From: Bacteroidales bacterium GP3
GTDB taxonomy: Bacteria; Bacteroidota; Bacteroidia; Bacteroidales; Muribaculaceae
Direction of reading: 5' to 3'
Length of the DNA: 17,303 bases
Assembly: GCA_001701075.1 (NCBI GenBank)
Contig: DAAK01000199.1
Location: forward strand, 1-17,303
In this document: positions 7,297 through 14,210 of the stretch, piece after piece
How positions within the stretch are numbered: the stretch's first letter is position 1
Layout of the letters: every line of letters begins with the position of its first letter
The notes under the pieces: generated by a model
What the model saw: only the letters and a program-made list of their open reading frames with translations
Database searches by the model: none
Told to the model about the DNA's origin: nothing
Position numbers and translations under genes: made by a program

Positions 7297-8085
7297 TTAC
7301 AAAATGCCGATTGGACTCTTCTCGCATTCAGAAAAATAGATGACGCAGTCGGGATAGGCAGAGCGTATGGCGCGACTGAGAATCTTGCGGCTGCATAGCT
7401 CACTTTCGAAGTGCCCTATGTCTGCCAGAAGAATTTCCGAGCCATAGCTTGTGAAGTCATGATACTTCAAGTCGCCGCAAATATATACATCCGCGTCAGA
7501 CTTGAGGGCATTCTTGATAAGGCTTCCACCGGAACCTCCACAAAGAGCCACTTTCCTCACCACGATGCCCGGAGTCTGGGCTGAGTAGCGAAGATTCTTC
7601 ACCTCGAAAGTTTCTTTCACCTTTCTTAGGAATTCGAGCTTTGGGGTGGGGGAGACCATACCAACGATGCCGAGTCCTTGTGAGCCATCGCCGGATGCAC
7701 TTTTCTCAAGAGGCTTACATTCTTTCATGCCAAGCATATGGGCCATCTCATAGCTCACCCCTTCAAATGCAGAGTCAAGGTTGGTGTGTGCCGAATAGAT
7801 GGCAATATCATCTCGAAGTGCACCTGCAGCAATGCGCTCAGTGGGAGTGGCACCTGTGAGACGTTTCAGTCCGCCGAAAATAAGCGGATGATGGCTCACA
7901 ATCATGTTGCAGTCACGCTTTTTTGCTTCCTGGAGAATATCTTCAGTTACGTCAAGACATAGGAGAACGCCAGTCACATCCATCTCCGGATCGCCAACCT
8001 GAAGGCCTGGGTTGTCCCAGTCTTCCTTCAGGCTTAGCGGTGCAAAGTCTTCTATGGCTTTTGCTATTTCCTTTACTTTGATCAT
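7297..8085 (-). CDS. Nif3-like dinuclear metal-centre protein
   Basis: Member of the Nif3/YbgI (DUF34) family, toroidal hexamers with a two-metal site per subunit. The biochemical role is not settled; a GTP cyclohydrolase I type 2 label is often attached to it. The 262-residue protein carries the family motifs DNPGLQVGD (24-32), SHHPLIF (64-70), AHTNLDSA (99-106), CGGSGGS (182-188), GDLKYHDF (204-211) and GHFESE (224-229). Likely metal ligands are His65, His66, Asp104, His225 and Glu229. It is the short form without a large PII-like insertion. The start at 8085 is preceded by simple repeats, with no promoter box and no terminator between it and aspS. Expression from the aspS promoter is likely. 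Confidence 0.93.
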   Translation of the reverse strand: MIKVKEIAKAIEDFAPLSLKEDWDNPGLQVGDPEMDVTGVLLCLDVTEDILQEAKKRDCNMIVSHHPLIFGGLKRLTGATPTERIAAGALRDDIAIYSAHTNLDSAFEGVSYEMAHMLGMKECKPLEKSASGDGSQGLGIVGMVSPTPKLEFLRKVKETFEVKNLRYSAQTPGIVVRKVALCGGSGGSLIKNALKSDADVYICGDLKYHDFTSYGSEILLADIGHFESELCSRKILSRAIRSAYPDCVIYFSECEKSPIGIL

Positions 8086-8087
8086 AT

Positions 8088-8149
8088 AATTGGTTTAATT
8101 GGTTTAATTGGTTTAAAAGGTTTAATAGTTTAAATAATTAAAATAATTA
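8088..8149. repeat. 9-nt tandem repeat
   Basis: Three perfect copies of AATTGGTTT (8088-8114) are followed by two degenerate units (8115-8131) and two copies of AAATAATTA (8132-8149). It fills most of the gap between aspS and the nif3-like gene and starts 2 nt upstream of the nif3 start codon. A slippage-prone tract this close to a start could alter leader length. Confidence 0.8.
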
Positions 8150-8178
8150 AACTTTCTAAACTTTTCAACCTTAAACTT

Positions 8179-9939
8179 TTAATCTGTAGCTTTGGGTTTG
8201 AGCTGGAGGTCAAGCTCGTCGAGTTGGGCTTGGTCGATAGGTGATGGGGATTCGTTCATCACGTCGCGTCCGGAATTGTTTTTCGGGAATGCGATAGTGT
8301 CGCGAATGCTGTCGAGTCCAGCTACAATCGACACGAAACGGTCGAAACCGAGTGCGAGACCACCATGAGGAGGTGCTCCATACTGGAAGGCACTCATCAG
8401 GAAGCCAAACTGTTCCTTTGCCTTTTCTGGTGTGAATCCGAGAAGTTCGAACATCTCATTCTGAAGTTCAGAATCGTGGATACGGATAGATCCGCCGCCG
8501 AGTTCAGTGCCGTTGACAATGATATCGTAAGCAGTGGCGCGGACGTTGCCAGTGTCTGTGCGTAGCATCGGGATGTCTTCCGGATTAGGCGAGGTAAAGG
8601 GGTGGTGCATAGCGTAGTAACGCTGAGTCTCGTCGTCCCATTCGAAGAGGGGGAAATCTACCACCCAAAGGCATGCGAAAGTATTCTTGTCGCGGAGGCC
8701 AAGACGATTGCCCATCTCAAGGCGAAGTTCGCAAAGCTGCTTGCGTGTCTTCATAGCCTCACCGCTCATCACAAGAAGGAGGTCGCCGGCTTCAGCGCCA
8801 GCGCGTTTGCCCCATTCCTGGAGTTCTTCCGGAGTGAAGAACTTGCCAACAGAGCTCTTTATGCTGCCGTCGGGTTCGAATTTAACCCACATGAGACCTT
8901 TGGCACCCACTTGCGGGCGTTTTACAAATTCTGTAAGTTCATCGATCTGCTTGCGGCTGTAGCCTGCGCATCCTTTAGCGAGGATTCCGACAGTGAGTTC
9001 CGCGTCATCTACAACCGAGAAGCCGTGACCTTTTGCAAGGTCGGTAAGCTCTACAAACTGCATTCCGAAGCGGATATCGGGTTTGTCGCTACCATAAAGA
9101 CGCATGGCATCATTCCAAGTCATGCGAGGGAAAGGCTCGGTGAAGTCGATACCCTTTACATATTTGAAGATGTGCTTAACGAGCCCTTCAAACATTTCGA
9201 TGACGTCTTCCTGCTCCACGAAGCTCATCTCACAGTCAATCTGAGTGAATTCGGGCTGGCGGTCGGCGCGAAGGTCTTCATCACGGAAGCACTTGGCAAT
9301 CTGGAAGTAGCGGTCGTAGCCGGAAACCATCAGAAGCTGCTTGAACAGCTGTGGGCTCTGTGGAAGAGCATAAAATTCACCGGGATTCATACGGGAGGGC
9401 ACCACGAAGTCGCGGGCACCTTCCGGAGTTGACTTCACGAGGATAGGGGTCTCAATCTCGAGGAAACCCTTGGAGTCGAGATAACGGCGAATCTCGAAAG
9501 CCATACGGTGGCGCAGTTCAAGATTTTTCTTGACGCAAGGACGGCGCAGGTCGAGATAGCGATATTTCATACGGAGATCGTCGCCTCCGTCAGTGTTGTC
9601 TTCAATTGTAAATGGAGGAGTCTTGCTCTTATTCAGCACCTTGAGTGCATCGGCAATGATTTCTACTTCTCCGGTAGGGATGTTAGGGTTCTTGGATGTG
9701 CGTTCCTCCACTTTTCCGCCTATGCGGACCACGTATTCACGTCCAAGTTTGTTGGCGGCTTCAAACAGCTCAGGGTTATTTTCACTGTCAAACACCACCT
9801 GGGTGATTCCGTAGCGGTCGCGGACATCGACGAAAGTCATACCACCCATTTTGCGGGCCTTTTGAACCCAACCGGCAATCTCTACATGTTTGCCGGCGTC
9901 GGCGAGACGAAGCTCACCGCATGTTGTGTTTCTATACAT
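8179..9939 (-). CDS. aspS: Aspartyl-tRNA synthetase, bacterial type
   Basis: AspS charges tRNA-Asp with aspartate in the cytosol. The 586-residue protein has the full bacterial architecture: an N-terminal OB-fold anticodon-binding domain (about 1-105), class II motif 1 around FLEIETPILVKSTPEGARDF (159-178), motif 2 around FRDEDLRADRQPEF (218-231), a GAD insertion in the middle, and motif 3 GGLALGFDRF (526-535). The ending FPKNNSGRDVMNESPSPI is typical. A canonical promoter lies about 105 nt upstream (10052-10083). No T-box is visible in the leader. The downstream nif3-like and zinc-ribbon genes have no clear promoters, so aspS probably heads a three-gene unit. Confidence 0.98.
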   Translation of the reverse strand: MYRNTTCGELRLADAGKHVEIAGWVQKARKMGGMTFVDVRDRYGITQVVFDSENNPELFEAANKLGREYVVRIGGKVEERTSKNPNIPTGEVEIIADALKVLNKSKTPPFTIEDNTDGGDDLRMKYRYLDLRRPCVKKNLELRHRMAFEIRRYLDSKGFLEIETPILVKSTPEGARDFVVPSRMNPGEFYALPQSPQLFKQLLMVSGYDRYFQIAKCFRDEDLRADRQPEFTQIDCEMSFVEQEDVIEMFEGLVKHIFKYVKGIDFTEPFPRMTWNDAMRLYGSDKPDIRFGMQFVELTDLAKGHGFSVVDDAELTVGILAKGCAGYSRKQIDELTEFVKRPQVGAKGLMWVKFEPDGSIKSSVGKFFTPEELQEWGKRAGAEAGDLLLVMSGEAMKTRKQLCELRLEMGNRLGLRDKNTFACLWVVDFPLFEWDDETQRYYAMHHPFTSPNPEDIPMLRTDTGNVRATAYDIIVNGTELGGGSIRIHDSELQNEMFELLGFTPEKAKEQFGFLMSAFQYGAPPHGGLALGFDRFVSIVAGLDSIRDTIAFPKNNSGRDVMNESPSPIDQAQLDELDLQLKPKATD

Positions 9940-10051
9940 AAAATTTCAATATCGACTGAAAATGTCAGGATTTTGATTTTTAAAACATTGAATGATAATT
10001 ACTTAAAAATTAAAAATTTTAACAACTGCATTCTGTGCCATTATAACATTG

Positions 10052-10083
10052 CAAAATTACGAAAATTTTTTGTGATAGACAAA
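10052..10083 (-). promoter_or_regulatory. aspS promoter
   Basis: On the minus strand TTTG (10083-10080) and TAATTTTG (10059-10052) are 20 nt apart, the same spacing and -7 sequence as the tRNA-Leu promoter. The predicted start is near 10045, giving an AT-rich leader of about 105 nt. The -33 box begins 15 nt beyond palindrome copy 2. Confidence 0.8.
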
Positions 10084-10098
10084 TAAAAAACAATAAAA

Positions 10099-10119
10099 GG
10101 ACGCACGAGCCATGCGTCC
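10099..10119 (-). terminator. Dispersed palindrome, copy 2, terminator of parC-S41
   Basis: Arms GGACGCACG (10099-10107) and CATGCGTCC (10111-10119) enclose the loop AGC. The single non-Watson-Crick position is C-A on the plus strand but G-U in the minus-strand RNA. A minus-strand tail TTTTATTGTTTTTTATTT follows the hairpin, as expected of an intrinsic terminator. It lies 29 nt past the S41 stop. Confidence 0.8.
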
Positions 10120-10148
10120 CTATCAGGTCTTTTGAATGTTGAGTGTCG

Positions 10149-11195
10149 CTATTCGGTATAGTTTGAGAGTATCTTTTCTACTGCGAAGTCGAGGATCGGG
10201 TCGATACCTTGGATGAGGAGGGAGTCGGGAGCATCCACTTCACACCCTGGGGAAGGATCGATGCCGAATTCGGTAATTTCGCCTCCCGGTGATGTCATAG
10301 GACATGCAGAGAAACGTACCCCCCAACCTATCGGCATCTCAGAATTGAAAGGCAGGCCACCGCCTCCACCGGTTCTGGCTCCGATTATACTGACATTTGG
10401 AAGAGTTTTCATCACCGACACGAAGTCGTTGGCAGCGCTGAAGCAGCTGCGGTTGGTCAGCACGGCTATCGGGCGGTCGAGATATGCGATGCGCTGGGTA
10501 GTGTCGCATGGTTCATAGAAAATTTCATAAGGCTCGGAAAATTCATTATGACCGGGGCCAGTCTTGTGGCGTATGAATCCTCCAGATACCTTATGGTCGA
10601 TCAAGCGGCTGACGAGGGTCTTGATATTAGTAAGATTTCCCCCGCCATTGTCTCGGATATCTATGATAAGACCTTTGCTTTGATGCAGGATCGCCAATAT
10701 ATAGTCGAGATTCAAATTGCCGATATCGTAAGCGAAAGATGGATAATACATATATCCAATGGTATCAGGCAGCATAGTGTATGAGATGCCTGAAGTCTGG
10801 AGATAGTTGAATTTGAGATAGTCTTCTTGTATTGTACGAAGACGGAAATTCTGAGGATAATCAGTCCACCATTTACGATAATATGAAGTATTGAACGAGG
10901 ATATCAGATTCACGTGTCCATCCCTGAGCTCATCGAGCATTGCGGAGCAAATTCCGAAAAGTTTCAGATACTGAGTGTCATCCTTGACGAGTGGGCGATA
11001 TTTTATATACACTGAGTCCCAGTTGAGCCCTTTCTCATCGAGGAAACAGTAATGCTCATCAATCGTTTTCCAAAGTTGGTCAAAGTTAGCAACAGGGTCG
11101 TAGAGCTTGATGTGGCTGTCGTCGACACATGAACCGACCATTCCTGCGAGAAGAAGGAAAGATGCGATAATGGGGAGTATTTTCAGTTTATTCAT
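10149..11195 (-). CDS. S41 family protease, predicted lipoprotein
   Basis: A 348-residue serine protease of the tricorn/C-terminal-processing class. A lipoprotein signal ends in the lipobox-like GMVGSC, with Cys23 as lipidation site, so it should be anchored in the envelope. The S41 core shows LRDGHVNL (90-97, with His94), GYMYYPSF (147-154), IIDIRDNGGG (177-186), VLTNRSCFSAANDFV (245-259) with Ser253 as probable nucleophile, and GARTGGGG (272-279). I see no PDZ domain. The substrate is unknown. The start is 5 nt after the parC stop, so the two are translated from one message. Palindrome copy 2 terminates it. The link with a topoisomerase gene may be positional only. Confidence 0.92.
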   Translation of the reverse strand: MNKLKILPIIASFLLLAGMVGSCVDDSHIKLYDPVANFDQLWKTIDEHYCFLDEKGLNWDSVYIKYRPLVKDDTQYLKLFGICSAMLDELRDGHVNLISSFNTSYYRKWWTDYPQNFRLRTIQEDYLKFNYLQTSGISYTMLPDTIGYMYYPSFAYDIGNLNLDYILAILHQSKGLIIDIRDNGGGNLTNIKTLVSRLIDHKVSGGFIRHKTGPGHNEFSEPYEIFYEPCDTTQRIAYLDRPIAVLTNRSCFSAANDFVSVMKTLPNVSIIGARTGGGGGLPFNSEMPIGWGVRFSACPMTSPGGEITEFGIDPSPGCEVDAPDSLLIQGIDPILDFAVEKILSNYTE

Positions 11196-11200
11196 AACAA

Positions 11201-14053
11201 TCAGACATCATCGAAGAGAGAGGCTTCGATTATTGTTGGGTTTGAGGTTTTGTCTGACGAGTCGGACATGTCGGACGATTCTGACTGGTCAGACATCCCC
11301 GAATTGTCAGATATTTCGGAGTCATCTTCAGGGTTCTCGATGGTCTCAGTTTCAGCGGCCACTTCGGGTTCTGGCTGACGAAGAGGTTCGAGCTCAGTGA
11401 TTTCATCAATTTGGTAGGTGGTGATTCTCTTTCCTTTTGCCTTGAATCCTTTGACAGAAATAAACTCCTCTGCTTCAATTTCAAGTTCGGGACGAACGGA
11501 ATCGTTGCCACCGAATGTTACTTGGAGTCTTGCATAAGGAGTGTCGGTCAGCAACAGCATCCTTGATTCAGGACCGTTGCCGACAAATCTCTGGGGATTT
11601 TTAGATGGTTCGAATTCAAAGCGTTTCAGATATGGGAATCCGAGCTCTGCGTCGAAGAGTGCGAGAGTCCATACTTTCCCTTTTTTGAATTTCTCTATGC
11701 GAAGGATATTGTCTTCGTAATGATTTTCTTCCGAGAAACTTGTAGTGTAGAAATCCCCGTCCTTAGTGATCACGAGCACAAGGTCTTCTCCTAAGAAGCT
11801 TCCGAGATATTCTCCTCTGCCGTCATAGTTGAGGCGCAAAACGTCTTTATCAAACCATACATCTCGGCCACCGAGTGTGGAGGTCCCTTTCTTATCGAGT
11901 GTGACAGACTGGATAGAGAACTTGGTGACAAGATTGCCCAGGGATTCCTTTCCTTTAATGTCGAGGGCTGCAAAATCTACCATCACCTCGCGATTGCGTG
12001 GGCGGCGACCATCAGGCCCCGGTTCATCTTTAAGTAGCACCTTGACGGTTTCGGCCTCACCATTAGGATTGACGGTCATCCATTCAATTCGGCTTCCCGC
12101 TTCACCTTTCGTCATATTATATTCCTTGTCGCGGGTGAGTCCGGAGATGAAGAAGCGTTTCTTATAATAGATTCCAGCTTTTCCGTTGCGGTAGATGACA
12201 TTGTAGATGGTGCGCTTGTCGTTTTTCTTGAAAAGGCCAATGTGGATGACTTTCTTTCCAACATAAAGCTTTTCCTGTACTTTTGATATCTTGTAGGTTC
12301 CGTCGCGATATACTATCAGAACATCATCGATGTCGGAGCAAGTGAACTTGAATTCGGCATCCTTGAGACCGGTGCCTATGAAGCCACCTTCCTTGTCAAA
12401 GTAGAGGCGCTTGTTGGCTTCCGCCACTTTTGTAGCCACAATAGAGTCAAATCCGCGGAGTACAGTCCTGCGCGGGAAGGCGTGGCCATATTTATCTTTA
12501 AGATGAGTAAACCAGCCGATTGTATATTCTACGATATGCTCTAAATTGCTTCTGAGATCAGCAATCTGTTTATCGAGAATCGCAATCCTTTCATCAGCCT
12601 TTTCAGAGTTGAACTTCAAGATGCGTCCCATCTTGATTTCCCAAAGACGCAGGTAGTCGTCGTTGGTGATCTCACGGAAAAATGATGCCTTGAAAGGCTC
12701 GAAGAGCTCAGAAAGTCGAGCAAGAGCCGTCTCCATATCGGCAGCTCTTTCAATTTTCTGGTCCTTATACATACGCTCTTCGATGAATATCTTTTCGAGA
12801 CTCGCAAAAAGTTGGCTTTCAAGAGCTTCGCCAAGCTTTATCTCGAGTTCCCTATGAAGAATGGCCTGAGTGCGGTCTGTTGAGAATTTCAAAACCTCGC
12901 TCACTGTCAGGAAACGCGGTTTCTTATCCCAAATCACGCAGCAATTTGGGGAAATTGACACCTCACAGTCGGTGAAAGTATATAGAGCATCTATTGTCTT
13001 GTCGCTTGAAGCTCCAGGGGCAAGATGCACAATGATTTCGGCATTTGCGGAAGTATTGTCGTCGACCTTACGAACCTTAATCTTACCCTTCTCCATGGCC
13101 TTGAGAATGGTATCGATTAGGGTAGCGGTAGTCTTACCGAAAGGAAGTTCGCGGATGGCAAGCGTCTTATTGTCAATTTTCTCGATTTTCGCCCTTACTT
13201 TTATCTGGCCGCCACGAGCGCCGTCGTTGTAGCGTGAGGCGTCCATAAGTCCACCAGTCTGGAAGTCGGGATATAGAGAAAATGGTTTTCCCTGAAGGTA
13301 AGCTATAGCAGCGTCTGCTATCTCATTGAAATTGTGAGGCAGAATCTTACTGTTGAGACCTACTGCGATGCCTTCCACGCCCTGAGCAAGAAGGAGAGGG
13401 AATTTTGCAGGAAGAGTGACGGGTTCCTTTTTTCTTCCGTCGTAGCTGGGTTGCCATTCGGTAATCTTTGGAGAGAATAGTATCTCGAGAGCGAGTTCGC
13501 TGAGTCGGGCCTCTATGTAACGTGGAGCTGCTGCGGAGTCGCCCGTAAGAATGTTTCCCCAGTTTCCCTGAGTGTCGATCAGCATTTCCTTTTGGCCGAG
13601 CTGCACGAGGGCGTCGCCAATGGAAGCATCACCATGGGGGTGATAGCTCATGGTGCTTCCCACGATGTTTGCCACCTTGTTGTAACGTCCGTCGTCGAGA
13701 GTCTGCATGGTGTGCAAAATTCGGCGCTGAACGGGTTTGAGACCATCTTCAATGTGAGGGACGGCGCGTTCGAGGATTACGTAGCTGGCATATTCGAGAT
13801 ACCAGTTTTTGAACATTCCTGAAAGCTGATGTTTTTTGTCGCTTGCTCCCGGTATTTTGTAAGTAGGAGTAGCTTCCTGAGGAATGTCGGCAGCTGCCTC
13901 TTCCTCAAGCAACTCATCTTCCGGAGTTTCAATTACTCCAGCCTCCCCGCTCTCGAGCAGGGATTCGGATGAGGGGATTTCTTCGTTGTCCTGGTTTTCG
14001 AAGTTAAGGTCTTCTTCGTTGAGCATGTTGTCGTTGTTGTCGATATCGGCCAT
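11201..14053 (-). CDS. parC: Topoisomerase IV subunit A (ParC/GyrA family)
   Basis: Breaks and rejoins DNA as the A subunit of a type IIA topoisomerase; the ParE/GyrB partner is not in the window. Starting at 14053 the protein has 950 residues. The breakage-reunion domain begins near 80 (FKNWYLEYASYVILERAVPH) and shows YHPHGDASIGDAL (137-149) and the active-site region GDSAAAPRYIEARL with Tyr179 as catalytic tyrosine. The C-terminal beta-pinwheel lacks a clear GyrA box, favouring ParC over GyrA. Both ends carry long acidic extensions (about 1-65 and the last 60). The C-terminal one contains a Ser-Asp repeat. I chose the ATG at 14053 because a perfect promoter at 14070-14101 would start transcription near 14063, downstream of the other ATG at 14080. 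Confidence 0.94.
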   Translation of the reverse strand: MADIDNNDNMLNEEDLNFENQDNEEIPSSESLLESGEAGVIETPEDELLEEEAAADIPQEATPTYKIPGASDKKHQLSGMFKNWYLEYASYVILERAVPHIEDGLKPVQRRILHTMQTLDDGRYNKVANIVGSTMSYHPHGDASIGDALVQLGQKEMLIDTQGNWGNILTGDSAAAPRYIEARLSELALEILFSPKITEWQPSYDGRKKEPVTLPAKFPLLLAQGVEGIAVGLNSKILPHNFNEIADAAIAYLQGKPFSLYPDFQTGGLMDASRYNDGARGGQIKVRAKIEKIDNKTLAIRELPFGKTTATLIDTILKAMEKGKIKVRKVDDNTSANAEIIVHLAPGASSDKTIDALYTFTDCEVSISPNCCVIWDKKPRFLTVSEVLKFSTDRTQAILHRELEIKLGEALESQLFASLEKIFIEERMYKDQKIERAADMETALARLSELFEPFKASFFREITNDDYLRLWEIKMGRILKFNSEKADERIAILDKQIADLRSNLEHIVEYTIGWFTHLKDKYGHAFPRRTVLRGFDSIVATKVAEANKRLYFDKEGGFIGTGLKDAEFKFTCSDIDDVLIVYRDGTYKISKVQEKLYVGKKVIHIGLFKKNDKRTIYNVIYRNGKAGIYYKKRFFISGLTRDKEYNMTKGEAGSRIEWMTVNPNGEAETVKVLLKDEPGPDGRRPRNREVMVDFAALDIKGKESLGNLVTKFSIQSVTLDKKGTSTLGGRDVWFDKDVLRLNYDGRGEYLGSFLGEDLVLVITKDGDFYTTSFSEENHYEDNILRIEKFKKGKVWTLALFDAELGFPYLKRFEFEPSKNPQRFVGNGPESRMLLLTDTPYARLQVTFGGNDSVRPELEIEAEEFISVKGFKAKGKRITTYQIDEITELEPLRQPEPEVAAETETIENPEDDSEISDNSGMSDQSESSDMSDSSDKTSNPTIIEASLFDDV

Positions 14054-14069
14054 AAAATTGCAATTTGCA

Positions 14070-14101
14070 CAAAAATACAAAAAAAATTGTTTTCTGCCAA
14101 A
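14070..14101 (-). promoter_or_regulatory. parC promoter
   Basis: On the minus strand TTTG (14101-14098) and TATTTTTG (14077-14070) are separated by 20 nt. The predicted start near 14063 gives a leader of only about 10 nt before the ATG at 14053. This fixes the translation start. Confidence 0.8.
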
Positions 14102-14130
14102 TTTTTAATAAAAAAGGATTCACAAAAAAA

Positions 14131-14153
14131 GGGACGCACGAGCCGCGCGTCCC
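14131..14153 (-). terminator. Dispersed palindrome, copy 3, terminator of the PL11 fusion gene
   Basis: Arms GGACGCACG (14132-14140) and CGCGCGTCC (14144-14152) surround the loop AGC, with an extra outer G-C pair (14131/14153). The one mismatch is A-C on the plus strand but G-U in minus-strand RNA. Seven T follow on the minus strand. It lies 57 nt past the gene stop and 30 nt before the parC -33 box. Confidence 0.85.
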
Positions 14154-14210
14154 TACAAGTTTATTGGTAATTAAACCATTTAAACTATTAAACAATTAAA
14201 CGATTAAACA
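14151..14210. repeat. Palindrome flank and TTAAAC simple repeats
   Basis: Positions 14151-14174 resemble 6371-6394 beside palindrome copy 1. They run into AATTAAACC/ATTTAAACT units and then three 8-nt ATTAAACN units (14187-14210) that abut the stop codon of the PL11 fusion gene. Confidence 0.7.

Noticed and set aside
8088..8149. CRISPR-like array
   Set aside because: The 9-nt units are directly adjacent with no spacers, and there are no cas genes in the window.
8602..9432. 276-codon plus-strand frame opposite aspS
   Set aside because: It is the antisense shadow of a strongly conserved gene, has no promoter and no recognisable domain.
10003..10041. 12-residue leader peptide in the aspS 5' leader
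   Set aside because: It begins just after the predicted transcription start, but it has no Asp codon and no attenuator hairpin follows. Probably chance in AT-rich DNA.
9940..10045. T-box or riboswitch in the aspS leader
   Set aside because: The leader is AT-rich without stable GC stems or a T-box motif, and T-boxes are not expected in Bacteroidota.
14054..14080. Upstream ATG for parC (9 extra residues)
   Set aside because: The promoter -7 box (14070-14077) overlaps it, and the predicted transcript starts downstream.
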